Shown in pieces: positions 7,638 to 14,120 of a stretch of DNA of 20,455 nucleotides (the first letter of the stretch is position 1; each line of letters starts with the position of its first letter). The DNA comes from Candidatus Coatesiibacteriota bacterium. Its GTDB lineage: Bacteria > B130-G9. Location: assembly GCA_016929465.1 (NCBI GenBank), contig JAFGIT010000405.1:1-20455 (forward strand), written 5' to 3'. The notes under the pieces were generated by a model. The model saw only the letters and a program-made list of their open reading frames with translations, had not been told where the DNA came from and did not search any database. The translations under genes and the position numbers were made by a program.

Positions 7638-9002
7638 GTGGGCACCGTCTTAGTTGTCGATGATGAAGCGAACATACTGAAGGTCTTTGCGGCGCGACTC
7701 AAGCAGCACCATCACGTGGTCCTGACGAGCCCGACCGCAGAGGACGCCCTCGACCGACTCGAGAAAGAGGAAGTCGACGTACTGATTTCCGACTATATGC
7801 TGCCCGGAAAAAGCGGGATGGACCTCTTGCGGGCTGTCAGGAACTCTTATCCGAAGCTCCCGGTGATCATGATGACCGCCTATGGGAGCATCGAGATGGC
7901 TGTCGAGGCGATGAAGCAAGGCGCCTATGACTACCTCACAAAGCCAGTGGACTACAACGAAATGTCGCTTTTGATCAATCGTGCTCTGAAGGAGCGGGAC
8001 ATGGTCTCGCCCGAGCAGCCCGGCATCGGTCGTGACAATGAATTCGCCGATATGATTGGGGTTTCTCCCGAGATGCAGGAAGTCTTTGACACGATTCATC
8101 GCGTGGCGAACAGCAGGGCCACCGTGCTGATAATGGGGGAAAGCGGAACAGGCAAGGAACTTGTGGCCCGAGCGCTGCATCACACGAGTATCCGAGAGGC
8201 CGGTCCATTCGTCGCGGTCAATTGCACCGCGATGCCAGAGCCTCTGCTCGAGAATGAGCTGTTTGGTCACGAAAAGGGATCATACACAGGCGCACACCGT
8301 CGCGACATGGGGAAGTTCGAGCTGGCAAACTATGGGACTCTCTTCCTGGACGAAATCGCAGATATGAGCCTCCCCATACAGGCCAAATTGCTGCGCGCCC
8401 TGCAGGAGCGATGCATACAGCGGATCGGGGGTTCGAAGGACATCAGCATCGTCATAAGAGTTCTCGCATCAACGCAGACCGATCTCGAGGAATTGGTCAG
8501 ACAGGGCAAATTCAGGGAAGACCTCTACTACAGGATTAATGTCATAACGATAAAGGTCCCCCCGCTCAGGTCAAGAAGAGAGGACATACCGCTGCTCGCA
8601 ATGCACTTCTTGAGGAAATACTCTGCGGATAACTCCCGGGAGATAACATCATTCGATCCCGAGGTCATGCGGGCGTTCAAGAACTACCGCTGGCCGGGCA
8701 ATGTAAGGGAACTCGAAAACGCTGTGGAGCGAGCTGTCGTTATGTCCACTGGCAACGTCGTCGTACCGGAGAATATCCGGCGGTCGATAATGTCCGCCAC
8801 AGAGGGGACCGCCCCGGATGTCCCATCTGGCGGCGTCAGTTTGAAGGAAGTGGAGCGAGCAGTCATATTGAACGCGCTCGAGGTCAATGGATGGAACCAG
8901 ACCGCGACCGCTAAGTACCTCAAGATCACGCGGCGACAGCTGAGAACGAGAATGGGGCACTATGGTCTGCTCGGAGACTCCTCGGGGAATGGCGGGGATT
9001 GA
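7638..9002 (+). CDS. NtrC-family sigma-54-dependent response regulator
   Basis: The protein has 454 residues in three domains. The receiver domain (1-120) has DD at 8-9, phospho-acceptor Asp52 in ISDYMLPG, Thr80 and Lys102 in YLTKP. The AAA+ domain (about 138-370) has Walker A GESGTGK at 167-173, the sigma-54-contacting loop as GSYTGA at 214-219 in place of the usual GAFTGA, Walker B FLDE ending at 238-239, and FREDLYYRINV with the expected arginines. The C-terminal Fis-type helix-turn-helix is NQTATAKYLKITRRQLRTRM. It should bind enhancers and drive open-complex formation by sigma-54 polymerase after phosphorylation by a histidine kinase, which is not in the window. The start is GTG with GGAG seven bases upstream. 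It is followed by pyrF 137 bases later, with no obvious functional link. Confidence 0.96.
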   Translation: MGTVLVVDDEANILKVFAARLKQHHHVVLTSPTAEDALDRLEKEEVDVLISDYMLPGKSGMDLLRAVRNSYPKLPVIMMTAYGSIEMAVEAMKQGAYDYLTKPVDYNEMSLLINRALKERDMVSPEQPGIGRDNEFADMIGVSPEMQEVFDTIHRVANSRATVLIMGESGTGKELVARALHHTSIREAGPFVAVNCTAMPEPLLENELFGHEKGSYTGAHRRDMGKFELANYGTLFLDEIADMSLPIQAKLLRALQERCIQRIGGSKDISIVIRVLASTQTDLEELVRQGKFREDLYYRINVITIKVPPLRSRREDIPLLAMHFLRKYSADNSREITSFDPEVMRAFKNYRWPGNVRELENAVERAVVMSTGNVVVPENIRRSIMSATEGTAPDVPSGGVSLKEVERAVILNALEVNGWNQTATAKYLKITRRQLRTRMGHYGLLGDSSGNGGD

Positions 9003-9139
9003 AGGGTCTGAGCTCCCATGCGCCGAAATCACACACGGATGTCTGTATCCAACCCAAATGTGTCTTATTGCGGGGTGGAACCTCGGTCATGCCTGGCTCT
9101 GCCCCCGAAAATACAACATGAATTCTGGAGTGAAATAAG

Positions 9140-9847
9140 ATGGATTCACGCAACCTGTTTGTAGCACTCGATACTGACTCCGTCGGGGATGCCATGTTGA
9201 TTGTCGATGCACTCTCTGGCGTAGCCTCTTCGTTCAAGATCGGGAGTGCCCTGTATTCGATTGCGGGCGTCTCGATTGTCGAGAGACTAGTGATGAACGG
9301 AATCAATGTATTCCTGGACCTCAAATTCCACGACATCCCATCGGTTATTGCCAAGGCCTGCGTCAATCTTTCGGAGCTCGGCGTGAGGATGATGACTCTC
9401 CACACTACAGGCGGAGTCGAAATGATGTCCACTGCGGCGGAGGCCGTGAAATCCGCGTGGGGAGATAGGCCCCACAAGCCGCTATTGATGGGGGTAACGA
9501 TTCTTACGAGCCTCGATCAGCGGGCTCTTTCGGAAGACCTCGCGTGTGAGCGGCCACTCAAGCAGCAGGTCCTGCACCTCGCCGGACTCGCGAAGAAAGC
9601 TGGCCTCGATGGCGTTGTGGCGTCGGGCGAGGAGCTCCAGGCAATAAAGCAGGAGCATGGAAGCGACTTGAAGGTTCTGGTTCCGGGAATCAGGCCGGCT
9701 GCGGCTGCCGACGACCAGAAGCGGACCATCACTCCAGCGAAGGCAGTGGAATTGGGAGCGGACTTCCTCGTGGTCGGGCGCCCCATTACAGGGGCGAAGT
9801 CACCCCGCGCAGCGGCGGAGATGATAATCGAGCAGATGAAGGTATAG
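9140..9847 (+). CDS. pyrF: Orotidine 5'-phosphate decarboxylase
   Basis: The protein has 235 residues, the normal length of the bacterial enzyme. It catalyses the last step of de novo UMP synthesis (OMP to UMP plus CO2) in the cytoplasm. The active-site tetrad is visible: Lys33 in FKIG, then Asp60, Lys62 and Asp65 in FLDLKFHDIP, with substrate-binding Asp11 in VALD near the N-terminus. The phosphate-binding loop PGIRP and the closing VGRPIT motif are in place. GGAG lies nine bases before the ATG. No other pyr gene is nearby, so it is an isolated copy. The upstream 137-base gap contains a GC-rich segment around 9074-9115 that could fold weakly, with no clear attenuator. A hairpin follows the stop. 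Confidence 0.97.
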   Translation: MDSRNLFVALDTDSVGDAMLIVDALSGVASSFKIGSALYSIAGVSIVERLVMNGINVFLDLKFHDIPSVIAKACVNLSELGVRMMTLHTTGGVEMMSTAAEAVKSAWGDRPHKPLLMGVTILTSLDQRALSEDLACERPLKQQVLHLAGLAKKAGLDGVVASGEELQAIKQEHGSDLKVLVPGIRPAAAADDQKRTITPAKAVELGADFLVVGRPITGAKSPRAAAEMIIEQMKV

Positions 9848-9855
9848 CAGCCCTC

Positions 9856-9900
9856 GAGCTCCGCCCACAAAAATGCGAATCGGTTCTGTGGGGCGGTCTC
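9856..9900. terminator. Hairpin between convergent genes, possible bidirectional terminator
   Basis: CCGCCCACA (9861-9869) pairs with TGTGGGGCGG (9887-9896) with one bulged G; the outer GAG (9856-9858) can pair with CTC (9898-9900). It sits in the 56-base gap between pyrF (+) and the small TM-anchored protein gene (-). There is no long T-run on either side, so termination is inferred from position and stem strength only. Confidence 0.4.
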
Positions 9901-9903
9901 GGA

Positions 9904-10395
9904 CTATCTCATCCTCGATTGGAGGAACTCCATTTTATCGTAAGTCTTCTTGACTCTATCACTCGCGATTTGCACCAGCACAGGATCGGGGGAGATACTC
10001 ACTGTCCTGTAAGCTGAAAGCGCAAGGTGAAATTCGTTCTGGTTGAAGCAGTCGTCGCCAATTGCGATGAGAGCCTCCGCAGCCTTTGGCAAGTATTTGC
10101 TGAACGGTGTATATGAGTGCAGGCAGTTATCATACGCCGTTGTCGCTTTGACCACACTCTGGAAGTAATCGTATTGTGCCTTCTCGAACTTGTCCTCATC
10201 CCCTTCGGGGAGTAGGTCCTTGCTCTTGAGGGGGACAAGCTTCGCGTATTCACGGTAGAAGTTCGGTATCTCTGACTTCAGCGCATCGCCGCGCAGGAGC
10301 TCTGCGCGCGAATTGAGATAGACGTGCACCCAAACCGATGTGTATATGAATGCGAATAGGCAGATTACAGTAAGCGTGACGTCCCGCTTATTCAT
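9904..10395 (-). CDS. TM-anchored small protein with possible TPR-like helices, unknown function
   Basis: The protein has 163 residues. One hydrophobic helix at about residues 6-27 is followed by a mostly helical, charged domain. The stretch around residues 102-153 (ALIAIGDDCFNQNEFHLALSAYRT, then a second helix) has the spacing of one tetratricopeptide-like helical pair, but a single repeat is not enough to assign a family. The helix is probably an uncleaved anchor, placing the domain in the periplasm. GAGGAG lies eight bases before the ATG. A TTGACA promoter about 75 bases upstream suggests that it is transcribed independently of the waaF-like gene, whose stop is 123 bases away. Function unknown. 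Confidence 0.65.
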   Translation of the reverse strand: MNKRDVTLTVICLFAFIYTSVWVHVYLNSRAELLRGDALKSEIPNFYREYAKLVPLKSKDLLPEGDEDKFEKAQYDYFQSVVKATTAYDNCLHSYTPFSKYLPKAAEALIAIGDDCFNQNEFHLALSAYRTVSISPDPVLVQIASDRVKKTYDKMEFLQSRMR

Positions 10396-10445
10396 CGAGT
10401 CAACTCCTCATTAAAGCGCTGTTGCTGCTGGCATGAGCCATTTGA

Positions 10446-10474
10446 AAACTACATCCATCGGGCAATTCTGTCAA
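10446..10474 (-). promoter_or_regulatory. Putative sigma-70-type promoter for the 163-aa protein
   Basis: On the minus strand TTGACA (10474-10469) is followed after exactly 17 bases by TAGTTT (10451-10446). A perfect 7-bp inverted repeat, CATTTGA / TCAAATG (10439-10445 and 10471-10477), brackets the promoter and could be an operator. It lies in the 123-base gap downstream of the waaF-like gene. Confidence 0.38.
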
Positions 10475-10518
10475 ATGATCGTGGCGGGGAAGGTCGTCCA
10501 GTCCTCCAATGAGCCGAA

Positions 10519-11562
10519 TCATTTGCGATGGGCGCCAATCGCTTCATCGAGAGCCTCAACGACCATCCCGACAGTGATCGAATCAAGGCATTCATAGGAG
10601 CCCTTCTTACATTCTCTCTCGAGACAAGGAGCGCAGTCCGAATCTGATTTCAGGATTATGTGTTTCTCCCCAAGAGGCCCGGTGGCGGTCGGATTCGTTG
10701 AGCCAAATATCGCGATCACCGGTGGTCCCACTGCAGCGGCAAGGTGCATCAGCCCTGAGTCGTTCGAGAGCACCACCCTCGATTGGGAGAGAATCCCTCC
10801 TACTTCGAGAAGCGTCGTGTCTCCTGCGAGGTCGACGCACTTTGCCGAGGCCAGTGCGGCGATCCGGGACGTGATGACCTTCTCGCTCTGACTACCGAGG
10901 AGGATGGACGGGAGGGCGTGCTTACTCCAGGCATAGTCGATTACTTCCGCAAACCTCTCCGGGAACCATCTCTTTGCCGGGCCAAATGCCGCGCCCGGGC
11001 AGACCGCAAGATAGCCATTAGAGCCAATATCGCCGAGCGCATTCGTTATCGTGCGGGATGCTCTATCGAGCACTTCCTCCCGCAGAACGAGCGTCGGGAT
11101 GCCGGGATCCGATGTATCGAGCCCCGCTTCCTCGAGCATGTGCAGGTAGTAGTTGACGTGGTGTAGTTGTCTGACCTCCTCGGTGACCGCTATGGGAGCA
11201 GTCAGGAGCAGCCGTCTGCAATCCCTAGCATAGCCTATTCGCTCCGGAATTCGGCCCAGATAGGACAGCAGGGCGGCCTCGAACGCATTCTGGAAGAGGT
11301 ATGCTTTCTGAAAGCCCAATTCCCTGATGCGCTTGATGGCTTTGCCAAATGACAGACCTTCCGAGTCTGCCACTCCTTTGAGCTTGCCGGAATAGGGCAT
11401 AACGCCCGCAACGCCCGGAAACGCCGAGAAGATGGGCGCCACCCATGGCTTGGCGACAACGTGGACTTCATCACCCGGATGCTCTTTGATAATGACGCCA
11501 AGAGCCGGGAGATTCATCACCGCATCTCCGACCCAATTCGTGGCCCTGACGAGAATCCGCAT
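10519..11562 (-). CDS. waaF: ADP-heptose:LPS heptosyltransferase II-like protein (GT9 family)
   Basis: The protein has 347 residues, the usual length for WaaF/RfaF. It opens with RATNWVGDAVMNLPAL, the N-terminal motif of GT9 enzymes. Later motifs are VCPGAAFGPAKRWFP, then LSNDSGLMHLAAAVGPP and FGSTNPTATGP in the nucleotide-sugar-binding half, and a Cys-rich end (CAPCLERECKKGSYECL) typical of the WaaF branch. It would add a heptose from ADP-heptose to the LPS inner core on the cytoplasmic face, which implies a diderm envelope with heptose-containing core. Its ATG overlaps the stop of the upstream zinc-ribbon gene by one base (TGATG), so translation is probably coupled. No clear Shine-Dalgarno stands alone here. 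The donor sugar could differ in this lineage. Confidence 0.92.
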   Translation of the reverse strand: MRILVRATNWVGDAVMNLPALGVIIKEHPGDEVHVVAKPWVAPIFSAFPGVAGVMPYSGKLKGVADSEGLSFGKAIKRIRELGFQKAYLFQNAFEAALLSYLGRIPERIGYARDCRRLLLTAPIAVTEEVRQLHHVNYYLHMLEEAGLDTSDPGIPTLVLREEVLDRASRTITNALGDIGSNGYLAVCPGAAFGPAKRWFPERFAEVIDYAWSKHALPSILLGSQSEKVITSRIAALASAKCVDLAGDTTLLEVGGILSQSRVVLSNDSGLMHLAAAVGPPVIAIFGSTNPTATGPLGEKHIILKSDSDCAPCLERECKKGSYECLDSITVGMVVEALDEAIGAHRK

Positions 11563-12263
11563 CAGGACTCGCTCTTCCCCAGGCGCTGGTCGATTGAGAA
11601 AGACCCACTTTCATCTCGCATGCGAGCCCGAACGTCACACCTTTCGCGGTTGCGAATTCGATCCCTGATATGGCGTCTGGCTAGCACTGAAAGGGATGTG
11701 CCGACACTGGATATGGCACGCTTTGGGGAATAGGCTTCCGGATCTAGCTTCAGCATCCAGCAATCCCTGAAACTCTTTTGATCGCCAAAGCGGTAGAGAA
11801 TCTTCACGTGCCTGGCGAGAAGTGACGCAAAGCCAATAGCCACCCCCAACAGGGTCACAACGACCGAGATTGGGCTCATATTTTCTAGATCACGGATTCC
11901 TGGGAGAAAAAAAATGATTGATCCAACGCCGATTAGAACAGACCACCACATTAGGTGCCTGAGTTTTGGGGTCTTTTTATCATCTGGTCTGATCCAATGG
12001 CCGCAATTGCTGCATCTTGCCTCGCCGATTTTATGGATTTCTCTCTTGCATTTCGGGCAGCCAAGTATGATCTCGACCGCCATATCTCTATTCACAAAAA
12101 ACAGTCGATCCCTGTGGTTTTTGGATGCTTCGAGAGGGAGCAAGGCAGTCGCCTGTTCTGTGCGCCTGCTAATTCCGATCCTATACCACTCTGCGAATCG
12201 CGAGCCGGTAACGCTCTCGAGAGATTTGACCATTGCGATATCCGGCCGAAATGTCTTCTTCAT
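11562..12263 (-). CDS. Zinc-ribbon protein with two TM segments, paralogue 2
   Basis: The protein has up to 233 residues and I do not recognise a named family. CPKC (C69, C72) and CSNC (C84, C87) form a rubredoxin-type zinc ribbon. It is followed by two hydrophobic segments (about 104-123 and 131-150) and a basic, Arg-rich tail. The neighbour upstream has the same order of parts with matching spacing (CPKCK....K.G...C..CG, then two TMs, then LARHVKIL versus IARGAKVL), so the two are paralogues. Similarity between them extends about 20 residues before the first CPKC, so the true start is upstream of Met61, but which Met is used is unclear because no good ribosome site precedes 12263 or 12233. 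One hand-counted line (11881-11940) gave 38% GC, lower than the surroundings. It is coupled to the waaF-like gene by a one-base overlap. Confidence 0.65.
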   Translation of the reverse strand: MKKTFRPDIAMVKSLESVTGSRFAEWYRIGISRRTEQATALLPLEASKNHRDRLFFVNRDMAVEIILGCPKCKREIHKIGEARCSNCGHWIRPDDKKTPKLRHLMWWSVLIGVGSIIFFLPGIRDLENMSPISVVVTLLGVAIGFASLLARHVKILYRFGDQKSFRDCWMLKLDPEAYSPKRAISSVGTSLSVLARRHIRDRIRNRERCDVRARMRDESGSFSIDQRLGKSES

Positions 12264-12306
12264 GCGGTATCTGTTCTCAATCCATCAGTCCTCGGATTGG
12301 GCTCTC

Positions 12307-13122
12307 TCATCCGAACAGCCCCTCCTTCACCTTGTTGGGCGCGGCGTTCTGCTCGCTCTTCATCTTTCTGAGCACCGCGCTCAGTCTAAAGACCGATTTG
12401 ACTCGTTCCGCCGTCTTTTTCCAGGCGTTCGATGAGTAGTAATCCGATAGTGGGATCAACACCTCTTTTGCGGGAAGGGCGCGACCCTTGATTGATATGC
12501 TTATGAGTACCTTTGCGCCACGGGCGATGACCGTTGTGAGGCTAATCAGAACTCCGGATACGGGATAGAGGAACTTCGCCCAATCCCCCAACTTTTCGGT
12601 CAGGAATGCTCCTCCGAAAATGGCAAGCATCGATATGCCGTATAGGGCGCGTTTGACGTAGAAGAGCGCTTTGCCCGCAGCGAGCTTCGCTCCACATCGA
12701 GGGCAGTCCTCAACTCCCAACTTCGTCAACGCGTTTTTGCATTTCGGGCAGCTGACTTTATAGAAGACGCGGAAGCCGTGAAGCTCGAAATAGGCTTTCC
12801 CAATAGTATCTTCTGCCTCCTTCGCCGCCTGCCTCTCGTGATGTACGTGACGTTTGGCTGAGAGCGTGCGTGTGCTGGCTCTGGTATATCTCGGTGCCGG
12901 TTTTGGGCGTGCGGCTTTCGAGGTTTGCTCCGTGCGCGCAAATGGGGCCGCTTCAGTCCAGATGCCGTAGAAGAGCGTCAGTTCTCGGGCCCTTGTCCAT
13001 TTGTTGCCGGTCAATTCCTGCGATTTGATGTAGTGCCAGGGCTGAATAGCCTTCCGATGAGCCATCTGGACCAGCGTATTCCGACTGACATCGAGCCTTC
13101 TTCCCTCAATCTCGACCTTCAT
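12307..13122 (-). CDS. Zinc-ribbon protein with two TM segments, paralogue 1
   Basis: The protein has 271 residues. The N-terminal 55 residues (VEIEGRRLDVSRNTLVQMAHRK ending near ELTLFYGIW) look like a small folded domain loosely reminiscent of GYF_2/DUF4339-type modules; this is a guess. A Pro/Arg/Lys-rich linker (about 60-105) leads to a zinc ribbon with C125, C128, C140 and C143 (CPKC and CPRC), then two hydrophobic segments (about 154-175 and 184-205) and a basic amphipathic tail. The ribbon and N-terminus are probably cytoplasmic. It lies 43 bases upstream of paralogue 2 and 78 bases downstream of the dehydrogenase, all on the same strand, so it could be in one transcript with the waaF-like gene. 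Upstream of the ATG is GAGG at about ten bases. Function unknown. Confidence 0.7.
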   Translation of the reverse strand: MKVEIEGRRLDVSRNTLVQMAHRKAIQPWHYIKSQELTGNKWTRARELTLFYGIWTEAAPFARTEQTSKAARPKPAPRYTRASTRTLSAKRHVHHERQAAKEAEDTIGKAYFELHGFRVFYKVSCPKCKNALTKLGVEDCPRCGAKLAAGKALFYVKRALYGISMLAIFGGAFLTEKLGDWAKFLYPVSGVLISLTTVIARGAKVLISISIKGRALPAKEVLIPLSDYYSSNAWKKTAERVKSVFRLSAVLRKMKSEQNAAPNKVKEGLFG

Positions 13123-13200
13123 CTCGAATTGACCTCGCTCCGGACAATCGTGTGCGCGACGATTCTTGGTGATTTCAAAAGGCTGGGACCTCGCTGAACA

Positions 13201-13965
13201 TCAAGCCGTCACTCCTCCATCCAGAACGACCAATGCTCCGGTCATCCAGGCGCTCTGGTCGGAGACTAGGAATAGGGCCAATGAAGCAACGTCATTCGGC
13301 ATCCCACGACGGCCAAGCGGATATAGTGAGTCTATCTTCGCTCGATCGCTCTCGACCCCTATGCTGTTGAAGAACTCTATCGTCAAATCCATGATTGGGG
13401 TATCGACATGCGCCGGGCAGATGCAGTTGACCCTGATCCCATGCTGGGCGTAGCCCTTGGCGAGGCTCCGCGTGAGCATGTGCACCGCCGCCTTGGAGGC
13501 GCAATACGCGTCTGCAAAGGACGCAGCCCTGAGCCCCGACACCGAGCCGATGTTCAGGATATTGCCGCTCTTCTGCTGGATCATGTGCGGAAGAACTGCC
13601 TTGCTGAAGAGATATATGCCTTTGACGTTGATGTCGAACATCGAATCCCAATCCTCTTCGCAGGTGTCCATTATGTTCTTGCGGAAGAGAATACCAGCGT
13701 TGTTGACGAGTATATCCAGGCTCCCGAATCGCTCGATCACACTTCGGACAAAGCGATCTACGTCGGCTTTGCGGGAGACATCTGCTGCTATGGCAAAGTG
13801 CTTTGACCCGCATCCCGGGAGCACGGAGAGAGTCTCTTCCAGCGGACCCTTGCGTCTTCCGCAAATAGCAACATTTGCGCCCTCTTGTGCAAGACGTAAC
13901 GCTATCGCTTTGCCGATGCCGGTTCCTCCTCCTGTCACGACTGCGGTCTTACCGATCAGATGCAT
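13201..13965 (-). CDS. Short-chain dehydrogenase/reductase (SDR), FabG-like
   Basis: The protein has 254 residues, the classical SDR length. It has the cofactor motif TGGGTGIG (11-18), an acidic DV at 62-63, NNAG (88-91), Asn113, and the catalytic Ser141, Tyr154 and Lys158 (YCASK). The C-terminus ends in TGALVVLDGGVT, the usual FabG-like ending. Arg37-Arg38 at the end of the second strand suggest preference for NADPH. The substrate cannot be assigned; there are no fatty-acid synthesis genes nearby, and many such enzymes act on sugars or secondary alcohols. The longest frame begins at 14019, but that codon sits inside a good promoter and lacks a ribosome site. ATG 13965 has AAGGAG nine bases upstream and starts the protein just before the first beta strand, as expected for the family. 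Confidence 0.9.
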   Translation of the reverse strand: MHLIGKTAVVTGGGTGIGKAIALRLAQEGANVAICGRRKGPLEETLSVLPGCGSKHFAIAADVSRKADVDRFVRSVIERFGSLDILVNNAGILFRKNIMDTCEEDWDSMFDINVKGIYLFSKAVLPHMIQQKSGNILNIGSVSGLRAASFADAYCASKAAVHMLTRSLAKGYAQHGIRVNCICPAHVDTPIMDLTIEFFNSIGVESDRAKIDSLYPLGRRGMPNDVASLALFLVSDQSAWMTGALVVLDGGVTA

Positions 13966-13974
13966 CTTCCAAGT

Positions 13975-13980
13975 CTCCTT
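13975..13980 (-). promoter_or_regulatory. Shine-Dalgarno AAGGAG deciding the start at 13965
   Basis: AAGGAG on the minus strand is nine bases ahead of the ATG at 13965. Confidence 0.6.
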
Positions 13981-13989
13981 TCTTGCGGC

Positions 13990-14019
13990 ATCATACAATT
14001 GAGGAGACTTGATTTTCAA
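13990..14019 (-). promoter_or_regulatory. Sigma-70-type promoter for the SDR operon
   Basis: On the minus strand TTGAAA (14019-14014) is followed after 18 bases by TATGAT (13995-13990), each five of six to consensus. The expected transcript start near 13983 leaves a leader of about 18 bases containing AAGGAG. The rest of the 155-base gap to the HEAT-repeat gene shows nothing else clear. Confidence 0.55.
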
Positions 14020-14120
14020 ATGCTTCCGAAGGGCACGGAGATGATCTAGAGAAACAGAATCTCAGGCTCGGCCCAGGCTGGCTCTATAACGCAGCTCTCC
14101 GAAAATGTGCTCTCCGTCTG

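Noticed and set aside
7650-8270. A 206-codon open frame on the minus strand inside the NtrC-type gene
   Set aside because: It mirrors the receiver/AAA+ coding region, whose motifs are beyond doubt; no ribosome site or domain supports it.
8926-9477. A 183-codon open frame on the minus strand over the NtrC-pyrF gap and pyrF
   Set aside because: It is antisense to pyrF active-site codons and has no recognisable protein features.
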